The position numbers and the translations under genes were made by a program. The notes under the pieces were generated by a model. It did no database searches. It saw only the letters and a program-made list of their open reading frames with translations, and was not told where the DNA came from. A stretch of DNA of 64,000 nucleotides, from the NCBI GenBank assembly GCA_026126205.1, contig JAHCJP010000006.1, positions 1-64,000 on the forward strand. Reading direction: 5' to 3'. Shown in pieces: positions 57,615 through 64,000 of this stretch (position 1 is the first letter of the stretch; each line of letters opens with the position of its first letter). The DNA comes from Maricaulaceae bacterium (GTDB lineage: Bacteria; Pseudomonadota; Alphaproteobacteria; Caulobacterales; Maricaulaceae).

Positions 57615-59324
57615 CTAACCCGCCCCGCCGAAGCGGGCGCTCCATTCGGCGATCTGTTCGTCCTCGACCTTGCGGAACAGCACGTCCGGCGGGGTGAAGG
57701 CGTGGCCGGGCTTCAACTCGCCCAGCAGGTCCGCCGCCTTGCCCGCCGGCCAGGCGTCCGGCGCGCCGGACAGGCCCAGCGCGGTCCAGATCGTCTGCGC
57801 CGAAGCCGGGATCACCGGATGCGCCGCCAGCGCGAACAGACGCGCCAGGTTGACCCCGGTGCGCACGCCCAGCGCCGCCCTGTCGCGGTCGGTCTTGAAA
57901 TGCGTCCACGGTTCGGCGCGGGTCAGATATTCATTGCCCGCCGCCCACAGGGCGCGGGTCTCGGCCGCCGCCTTGCGGAACTCCATCGCCTCGTAATGCC
58001 CGGCGATCGCGGCGAGGCGGGCGTCCACCTCGGCATACAGCCAGTCTTCCGCCGCGCCTGGCGCGCCGCCGTCCGGTATCGCGCCGTCGAAGCGCGAGGC
58101 GGCGAAGCGCAGGATGCGGTTGACGAAATTGCCCAGAACGTCGGCGAGGTCCTTGTTCACCACCGTCTGGAAATGCTCCCAGGTGAACTGGGCGTCGGAA
58201 CCTTCTGGGGCGTTGGCGGTCAGATACCAGCGCCAGTAGTCGCCGGGCAGCAGCTCCAGCGCCTTGTCCATGAACACGCCGCGCTTTTCAGACGTCGAGA
58301 ACTTGCCGCCATACCAGTTCAGCCAGTTGAAGGCCTTCAGCCGGTCGACGGTCTTCCATGGCTCCTCGCTGCCCAGAATCGTCGCCGGAAAGCTGACGGT
58401 GTGGAAGGCGACATTGTCCTTGCCCATGAACTGGACGTAGCTGACATCGCCCGCCCCCTTTTCGGCGCGCCACCAGCGCTGCCAGTCCTGCCCCGCCGCC
58501 TCGGCCCACTCCACCGTGGCGCCGATATAGCCAATGGGGGCGTCGAACCAGACGTAGAACACCTTGTTCTCGAAGCCGGGGCGCGGTGCGCCATCCTTGG
58601 TCACCGGCACGCCCCAGCTAAGGTCGCGGGTGATGGAGCGGTCGCGCAGCCCCTCGTCCAGCCATTTGTTGGCGATGGACTTGGCCAGGCTGGGCCAGCC
58701 TTCGGCGGCGTCCACCCAAGCGCGCAGCCGATCCGCCATCTTCGTCTGCAACAGGTGCAGGTGGCGGGTTTCGCGCACTTCCAGATTCCGGCTGCCGGAA
58801 ATTTTGGAATAGGGGTTTTTCAGATCTGTCGGCTCCAGCAGGCGGCCGCAATTGTCGCACTGGTCGCCGCGCGCGCGCTCGAACCCGCAATGCGGGCATT
58901 CGCCCTCGACATAGCGGTCGGGCAGGAAGCGGGCGTCATCTATCGAATAGACCTGTTTTTCCGTGCGCTCGGCGATCAGGCCCTTCGCCTCCAGCACTTC
59001 TGCGAAATGCTGGGTCAGGCGGTGGGTCGGCGGGTTCGAGGTGCGCCCGAAATGGTCGTAGGAGAGCGAGAACCCCTCCCCGGCCCGGCGCTGAACCTCA
59101 TGCTCGCGGTCACAGTATTCGCGCACGTCCATGCCTGCCTCGGCGGCGGCCAGCTCGGCCGGGGTGCCGTGTTCGTCGGTGGCGCAGATGTAGAGCACCT
59201 CATGCCCCCGCATGCGCTGAAAGCGCGCATAGACGTCGGCGGGCAGCATCGACCCGGCGAGATTGCCGAGATGCTTGACGCCGTTGATGTAGGGTAGCGC
59301 ACTCGTGATCAGGATGCGGGCCAT
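57615..59324 (-). CDS. metG: methionyl-tRNA synthetase
   Basis: 569 residues. Class I synthetase that charges tRNA-Met. HIGH-type motif in [17 protein letters not shown], zinc-binding [20 protein letters not shown] (four cysteines in two CxxC pairs), and the KMSKS-type loop as KFSTSEKRG. The anticodon-binding helical domain follows; there is no C-terminal dimerisation domain. ATG 59324. The gene is transcribed alone, divergent from the DUF1761 pair. Confidence 0.97.
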   Translation of the reverse strand: MARILITSALPYINGVKHLGNLAGSMLPADVYARFQRMRGHEVLYICATDEHGTPAELAAAEAGMDVREYCDREHEVQRRAGEGFSLSYDHFGRTSNPPTHRLTQHFAEVLEAKGLIAERTEKQVYSIDDARFLPDRYVEGECPHCGFERARGDQCDNCGRLLEPTDLKNPYSKISGSRNLEVRETRHLHLLQTKMADRLRAWVDAAEGWPSLAKSIANKWLDEGLRDRSITRDLSWGVPVTKDGAPRPGFENKVFYVWFDAPIGYIGATVEWAEAAGQDWQRWWRAEKGAGDVSYVQFMGKDNVAFHTVSFPATILGSEEPWKTVDRLKAFNWLNWYGGKFSTSEKRGVFMDKALELLPGDYWRWYLTANAPEGSDAQFTWEHFQTVVNKDLADVLGNFVNRILRFAASRFDGAIPDGGAPGAAEDWLYAEVDARLAAIAGHYEAMEFRKAAAETRALWAAGNEYLTRAEPWTHFKTDRDRAALGVRTGVNLARLFALAAHPVIPASAQTIWTALGLSGAPDAWPAGKAADLLGELKPGHAFTPPDVLFRKVEDEQIAEWSARFGGAG

Positions 59325-59439
59325 TTTGTGAATTCATCCGGTCTGGAAGCGGGCGTATGGTCTTCGCCTGTGGCGCGAGTCGCGCGCCGTCGAGGCGCAG
59401 CGGGCGAGACATAGCCGCCCGCGGCGGGGAGGGAAACAC

Positions 59440-59844
59440 ATGCCGCGCATATTCGGGCATGACCTGCTGGCGGTGATCGCCGCCAGTGCGGTCTTTTACG
59501 CCGTCGGTTTCGTTATCTACGCCGCTCTTTTCACTGAGCAGTGGATGGCCATGGCCGGTTATACCGAAGAGATACTGGCCCCCCACCGCTGGAAGATGGC
59601 GCTTAGCCCCATCATGCCGATTCTGGGCGTGCTGGGTCTGGCCTTCGTCTTCAACAAGGCCGGGGTTTCCGGCTTCATGCCGCAAGCGAAAATGGGCCTC
59701 GCCATCGGCTTTTTCTTCGCGGTTTCGACCGCGATGTACGGCTTCGCCTACGGTCCGGGGCCTTGGGGTCTGTTTTTCATGGACGCCGCCCACATGCTGA
59801 TCGCCTACACGCTGGCCGGCGCCGTGCTGGCCCTGCGCAAATAA
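59440..59844 (+). CDS. DUF1761 family membrane protein, first of a tandem pair
   Basis: 134 residues with about four transmembrane helices. N-terminus FGHDLLAVIAASAVFYAVGF fits the DUF1761 pattern, and a tryptophan-rich extracytosolic loop (LFTEQWMAMAGYTEE) follows. ATG 59440 with GGGGAGGGAAA upstream. The next gene, 12 bases later, encodes a second DUF1761-like protein. Function unknown. Confidence 0.8.
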   Translation: MPRIFGHDLLAVIAASAVFYAVGFVIYAALFTEQWMAMAGYTEEILAPHRWKMALSPIMPILGVLGLAFVFNKAGVSGFMPQAKMGLAIGFFFAVSTAMYGFAYGPGPWGLFFMDAAHMLIAYTLAGAVLALRK

Positions 59845-59856
59845 GGAGGACATCCA

Positions 59857-60264
59857 ATGGAAATCTATGGCGTAAACATTATCGGCGCGCTTCTGGGCGC
59901 GATCGGGTTCATGGCCGTTGGCTTCGTCTGGTACGGACCGCTGTTCGGCAAGAAATGGATGGCTCTGAACGGCTTCACAGAGGAAAGCTTCAAGGACGCC
60001 AACATGGCGGCCACCATGGGCAAGGGCTTCGCCAACGCCCTGGTCACGGCGGCGATCCTGGCCCTGATCCTGACCAAGCTGGAGGCCGGGGCCCTGACAT
60101 CCGCGCTGCTGAAATCCTTCATCCTGTGGCTCGGCTTCTCGGCCACCACGCAGATGCTGGCCCACATCTGGGAGCGGCAGAAGTTCGAACTGACGGCCCT
60201 CAATCTCGGCAACCAGCTTGTGGGCTTCCTGGTCGCCGGAGCGATCATCTCGTTCTTCATTTAA
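59857..60264 (+). CDS. DUF1761 family membrane protein, second of a tandem pair
   Basis: 135 residues with about four transmembrane helices: VNIIGALLGAIGFMAVGFVW with YGPLFGKKWMALNGFTEES, and later GFSATTQMLAHIWERQ. The GKKWM--GFTEE stretch parallels the first copy (TEQWMAMAGYTEE), so the two may form a heteromeric pair. ATG 59857, SD AAGGAGG. Function unknown. Confidence 0.8.
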   Translation: MEIYGVNIIGALLGAIGFMAVGFVWYGPLFGKKWMALNGFTEESFKDANMAATMGKGFANALVTAAILALILTKLEAGALTSALLKSFILWLGFSATTQMLAHIWERQKFELTALNLGNQLVGFLVAGAIISFFI

Positions 60265-60298
60265 CCGCGGCGCTTCGCCGCCGGAGCCGCGCCCCGCG

Positions 60299-60327
60299 CT
60301 TGCCCGCGGGGGCGGCTTCGCCTTATC
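60299..60327 (+). promoter_or_regulatory. predicted promoter of tRNA-Thr
   Basis: CTTGCC (60299-60304), exactly 17 bases, CTTATC (60322-60327); the start would be near 60334, about a dozen bases before the tRNA. The -35 and spacing match the promoter of the tRNA-linked tuf gene. Confidence 0.6.
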
Positions 60328-60345
60328 TGGGCCGCATTGCGACGG

Positions 60346-60421
60346 GCCGGCTTAGCTCAGCTGGTAGAGCAGCGGTTTTGTAAACCGGAGGTCGGGGGTT
60401 CGAGTCCCTCAGCCGGCACCA
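60346..60421 (+). tRNA. tRNA-Thr (TGT)
   Basis: 76 bases from GCCGGCTTAGCTCAGCTGG to an encoded CCA. The acceptor GCCGGCT pairs perfectly with AGCCGGC, the anticodon loop TTTGTAA contains TGT, and the T arm has GGTTCGAGTCC. The outermost anticodon-stem pair is G-G by my alignment, a small irregularity. It lies between the DUF1761 pair and the cytochrome gene. Confidence 0.95.
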
Positions 60422-60449
60422 CCCGTCGCCCGCAGGGAGTATACGCCAC

Positions 60450-60956
60450 ATGATCCGGACCGCGCTCTTCACGCTCGCCGCCGCGCTCGCCCTCTCCGCT
60501 TGCGGAGATACAGGCGAACCGGCGCGAGACGCCGAACGCGGCGCCGGGCCGGAACGTTCAACCCAGCGCGAGGGAACGCCGCCCGCCTATTCGCCAGAGG
60601 CGCTGGCGGTGCTGACCGGGATTTACGCCGACGCGGACCTGAACAATGGCCGCCGCCTGTTCCGGCGCTGCGCGGCCTGCCACACGGTGAACGATGGGCG
60701 GCGGCATCTGGTCGGTCCTAATCTGTCCGGCATGTTCAGCCGCGGCGCCGGCGAAGCGGCGGGGTACAACTATTCCCCGGCGCTACGCGATGCGGATTTC
60801 GACTGGACGCCGGAGCGGCTGGACGAATGGCTGGCCGATCCGCGCGGCTTCCTGCCCGGCAACCGGATGAGCTTCGTCGGCCTGCGCACCGAGGCCGAAC
60901 GCCGCGACGTGATCGCCTACATCATGGTCGAGACGGCGGCGGAACCCGCAGAATAA
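60450..60956 (+). CDS. lipoprotein class I cytochrome c
   Basis: 168 residues. Lipoprotein signal MIRTALFTLAAALALSACGD with lipobox LSAC, a disordered charged linker, then one cytochrome c domain: heme site CAACHTVNDG near residue 75, VGPNLSGMFSRGAGEAAGYN, and the axial methionine in GNRMSFVGL. Likely a membrane-tethered electron carrier in the periplasm, similar in layout to membrane-anchored cytochromes c. ATG 60450 with AGGGAG upstream. Convergent with the RND gene, four bases apart. Confidence 0.9.
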   Translation: MIRTALFTLAAALALSACGDTGEPARDAERGAGPERSTQREGTPPAYSPEALAVLTGIYADADLNNGRRLFRRCAACHTVNDGRRHLVGPNLSGMFSRGAGEAAGYNYSPALRDADFDWTPERLDEWLADPRGFLPGNRMSFVGLRTEAERRDVIAYIMVETAAEPAE

Positions 60957-60960
60957 GCGC

Positions 60961-63900
60961 CTATTCCGCCGGGGATGGCGCCGGTTCTCCACTTTCGCGC
61001 TGCTGGCGGGCCAGCTGCCGCGCCACCCAGTTCGGGGTCTTGGTCCAGCGGCCCAGCACGCTGTACACCGCCGGCACCACGAACAGGGTGAACAGCGTCG
61101 CCGTCAGCACGCCAGCGAAAATCACTACGCCGATGGTCGCCCGGCTTTCCGCGCCCGGGCCCGTCGCCAGCATCAGCGGCGAGGCGCCGATGGCGGTCGA
61201 CAGGCCGGTCATCAGGATGGGGCGAAAGCGAATTTCGGCGGCCTTGAGTGTCGCTTCCTTCAGCGCCAGCCCCTGGTCGCGTAGCTGGTTGGCGAACTCG
61301 ACGATCAGGATGCCGTTCTTGGCCGCCAGCCCGATCAGCACCACCAGCCCGATCTGACTGTAGATGTTCAGTGTCGATCCGGCCATGTAGAGGCCGAACA
61401 GCCCGCCCGCGATGGCCAGCGGCACGGTGAGCATGATCACGAAGGGCTGGATCAGGCTTTCGAACTGCGCAGCCAGAACAAGGAACACGATCAGCAGCGC
61501 CAGCGCGAAGGCGAATATCGCCGCCTGGTTGGCGGTCAGGAAATCGCGCGCCGCACCAAGATACTCGGTGCGGATTTCCGGCGGCAGCATGTCGCGCGCC
61601 GTCGCGTCGAACCAGTCCACCGCCTCGCCCAGCGTATAACCGTCGGCCAGCGTCGCCGACACGGTGATGGCGCGCAGGCGATTGACACGCGGCCGGTCGG
61701 CCGCCTCGCCGACCTCGCGCAGGCTGACCAGATTGGACAGTGGGATCAGGGCGCCGGATTCCGCTCGCACCTGGATCATTTCCAGATCTTCCTGGCTGGC
61801 GCGCGCCGCCCGCCGGTTCTGGATCATGACGTCGTATTCCTCGCCACGGTCGACAAAGGTGCCGACCCGGCGCGAGCCCATATGCGCTTCAAGCGCGCGG
61901 CCAATGGACTGCACCGATACGCCCAGCGCCGCGGCGCGTTCACGGTCGATGTCCACCAGCAGACGCGGCGCGTTCGCCTCGTAACTCTTACGCATCCGCA
62001 ACAGGTTGGGGTTCTGCTGCTGGGCGCGGGCGATCAGCGCGTCGGCCCACTCGTCCAGCATTTCGTATTCCGGGCCGCCCAGAACGAACTGGATGTCGTC
62101 GCCGCCCCCGCCGCCCAGCGCCGACCGGCCCGAGGCGAAGGCGCGCACGCCGGTCAGTTGCGCAAAGCGGGTATTGATCTCGCCGATAATCTCTTCGGCG
62201 CCGCGGCTGCGATCGTTCCAGTGCGCCATAGTGCCGACGACGACGCCGGAGGAGAACCCGCCGCCGCCCCAGCCAGGCACCACCACCATGACCTGCGCCA
62301 GTTCGCCGGACTCCAGATATTCGAACAGGATCTGTTCGATCTCCTCGGCCTGCCGGGCGGTGTACTCGAATCCCGCCCCCTGTGGGCCCGAGAACATGGC
62401 GAAGAAACCACCCCGGTCCTCGGTGGGGATCAGTTCGCCCGGCAGCTTGCTCATGAAGAACGCTGAACCGCCGACCGCCGCCAGCACAAAGGGGATGGCC
62501 AGCCACGGCGCTTTCAGAACCGCCTCCAGCGAGTTGCAGTATTGCCGCCGCGCCGCGCCAACCACATCGTCAACCAGCTTGGTCACGCCACGCGCCTTGT
62601 TCGCAGGTTTGATAAGCTTCGACGCCATCATCGGCGACAGCGTCAGCGCCACGATGCTGGACAGGATCACCGCGCCGGAAACCGTCGCCGCCAGCTCGAT
62701 GAAAATCCGCCCGATGAAACCGGGCAGGAACAGCAGCGGTACGAACACCGCCACGACCACCGCCGTGGTGGCGATGACCGCGAAGAATACCTGCCGCGCG
62801 CCATTGAAGGCCGCCAGGATGCGCGGTTCGCCCTCGTCGGTGCGGCGCTGGATATTCTCCAGCACCACGATGGAGTCGTCGACGACCAGGCCGATGCACA
62901 GCACCAGCGCCAGCAGGGTGAGGATGTTGATCGAAAAGCCCAGCACGGCGAGGATCGCGAAGGTGCCGATCAGGCAGACCGGCACCACCGCCGCCGGGAT
63001 CAACGCCGCGCGCAGCGAACCGAGGAACAGGAAGATCACCGCCACCACCAGCGTCGCGGCCACGGCCAGCGTCCGCCAGACCTCGCGGATCGATTCCTCG
63101 ATGAAGATCGTGGAATCGTTCGCCAGCATGATTTCCATGCCCTCGGGCAGCGTCGGAGCGATGCGGCCGACTTCCTCGCGAACCTCACGCGCCACATCCA
63201 GAGAATTGGCCTGGCTCTGCCGGACGATGCCAAGGCCGATGCGCGTTACGCCGTTGCCGCGGAACAGGGACCGTGGTTCGGCCGGGCCGATCTCAACATC
63301 GGCGATCTCGCCCAGCCGCACGACATGGCCGCCACGCGCCGCGCCGACAGGCAGACGTGCGAACGCTTCGGGGTCGGCATAGCCCCGCTGCACGCGCACC
63401 GTCAGGTCGATGCCGGGAGTTTCCAGCGCGCCAGCCGGCAACTCCACATTCTGCGTACGCAAGGCGCGTTCGATATCGTCGATGGTGACGCCGCGCGACG
63501 CCATGGCGGAGGGATCCAGCCAGATGCGCATGGCGAAGCGGCGCTGACCACCGATGCGCACCGTGGCGACTCCGTCGATCACCGCCAGCCGGTCGACGAT
63601 GTAGCGTTCGGCGAAGTCGGTCAGCTCCTCCATCGTCAACCGTTCAGACGACAACGAGTACCAGATGATCGGACGGGCGTCGGAATCCTGCTTGTTGACC
63701 TGCGGCGGATCCACGTCCTGCGGCAAGCGGCCGATGACGCGCGAGACTGCGTCCCGCACGTCATTGGCGGCGGCCTCGATGTCACGCTCCAGATGGAAGG
63801 TGATGGAGATGTTCGAGCGTCCGTCACGGCTGGAAGAGGTGATCAGGTCCACCCCGTCAATGCCGGTTAGCTGCTCCTCGATCACCTGGGTGACGCGGTT

Positions 63901-64000
63901 CTCCACCACCTCGGCGTTCGCACCGGGGTAACTGGTCTGAACCGACACCACCGGCCGGTCGACATTCGGCAGTTCCCGCACCGGCAGCGAGGCGAAGCCC
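60961..64000 (-). CDS. RND efflux transporter inner-membrane permease, 5' end beyond the window
   Basis: At least 1013 residues visible; the reading frame runs off the window edge and only the first few dozen codons are missing. Porter-domain features SYPGANAEVVENRVTQVIEE and GVATVRIGGQRRFAMRIWLD, transmembrane segment with the proton-relay aspartates LVLCIGLVVDDSIVVLENIQ, and the second half with VLIGLAAKNGILIVEFANQL. This is the HAE1/AcrB-like pump subunit of a tripartite efflux system. The membrane-fusion partner is expected upstream, outside the window. Substrate unknown. Confidence 0.95.
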   Translation of the reverse strand, partial: GFASLPVRELPNVDRPVVSVQTSYPGANAEVVENRVTQVIEEQLTGIDGVDLITSSSRDGRSNISITFHLERDIEAAANDVRDAVSRVIGRLPQDVDPPQVNKQDSDARPIIWYSLSSERLTMEELTDFAERYIVDRLAVIDGVATVRIGGQRRFAMRIWLDPSAMASRGVTIDDIERALRTQNVELPAGALETPGIDLTVRVQRGYADPEAFARLPVGAARGGHVVRLGEIADVEIGPAEPRSLFRGNGVTRIGLGIVRQSQANSLDVAREVREEVGRIAPTLPEGMEIMLANDSTIFIEESIREVWRTLAVAATLVVAVIFLFLGSLRAALIPAAVVPVCLIGTFAILAVLGFSINILTLLALVLCIGLVVDDSIVVLENIQRRTDEGEPRILAAFNGARQVFFAVIATTAVVVAVFVPLLFLPGFIGRIFIELAATVSGAVILSSIVALTLSPMMASKLIKPANKARGVTKLVDDVVGAARRQYCNSLEAVLKAPWLAIPFVLAAVGGSAFFMSKLPGELIPTEDRGGFFAMFSGPQGAGFEYTARQAEEIEQILFEYLESGELAQVMVVVPGWGGGGFSSGVVVGTMAHWNDRSRGAEEIIGEINTRFAQLTGVRAFASGRSALGGGGGDDIQFVLGGPEYEMLDEWADALIARAQQQNPNLLRMRKSYEANAPRLLVDIDRERAAALGVSVQSIGRALEAHMGSRRVGTFVDRGEEYDVMIQNRRAARASQEDLEMIQVRAESGALIPLSNLVSLREVGEAADRPRVNRLRAITVSATLADGYTLGEAVDWFDATARDMLPPEIRTEYLGAARDFLTANQAAIFAFALALLIVFLVLAAQFESLIQPFVIMLTVPLAIAGGLFGLYMAGSTLNIYSQIGLVVLIGLAAKNGILIVEFANQLRDQGLALKEATLKAAEIRFRPILMTGLSTAIGASPLMLATGPGAESRATIGVVIFAGVLTATLFTLFVVPAVYSVLGRWTKTPNWVARQLARQQRESGEPAPSPAE

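Overview
The window is a GC-rich bacterial chromosome segment, almost certainly from an alphaproteobacterium. The evidence is an ATP12-type F1 assembly chaperone, a DUF3126 protein, a propionyl-CoA-carboxylase-type beta chain, the gene order of the ribosomal supercluster, and promoters of the CTTGAC/CTTGCC-N17-CTA type. A position near Caulobacterales, Maricaulales or Parvularculales is my inference; no rRNA is present to fix it.

Layout. (1) 1-285 is intergenic, with an inverted-repeat-bounded element and a strong hairpin. (2) 286-9721 (minus) holds mixed housekeeping genes: carboxyltransferase, two tandem secreted paralogs, ATP12 chaperone, RluC-type pseudouridine synthase, CrcB, a small histidine-bearing membrane protein, PIG-L deacetylase, RarA, a small lipoprotein and a DegP-type protease. 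(3) 9744-42162 (all minus) is one long information-processing block. Read in transcription order it is tRNA-Tyr, tRNA-Gly, tuf, tRNA-Trp, secE, nusG, rplK, rplA, [L10 leader], rplJ, rplL, rpoB, rpoC, terminator, rpsL, rpsG, fusA, tuf, then the S10 operon (rpsJ to rpsQ), the spc operon (rplN to secY), adk, and the alpha operon (rpsM, rpsK, rpoA, rplQ) ending in a clear intrinsic terminator. The two tuf genes are nearly identical at the DNA level. Promoters can be read in front of the tRNA-flanked tuf gene, rpsL and rpsM. (4) 42305-64000 is a mosaic of short operons on both strands: RlmB, a GIN-domain beta-repeat protein, a YkgJ-type cysteine-cluster protein, an AidB-like acyl-CoA dehydrogenase, oxidoreductases, HU, a TetR-NUDIX-CysE operon, a YdjA-like nitroreductase, a curlin-repeat protein, QueF, alanine dehydrogenase, an M20 amidohydrolase, MetG, two DUF1761 membrane proteins, tRNA-Thr, a lipoprotein cytochrome c, and an RND pump permease cut by the window end.

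How the genes work together. The central block makes the translation machinery (ribosomal proteins, elongation factors), RNA polymerase core (alpha, beta, beta'), the Sec translocon core (SecY, SecE) and the transcription factor NusG. Its regulation probably uses an L10 leader RNA and several hairpins between genes. The flanks are metabolic, envelope and repair genes without an obvious common theme. I see no CRISPR array, transposase, integrase, phage gene or defence island, and no clear new multi-gene system. The less usual items are small secreted or membrane proteins and the shared promoter architecture of the ribosomal operons.
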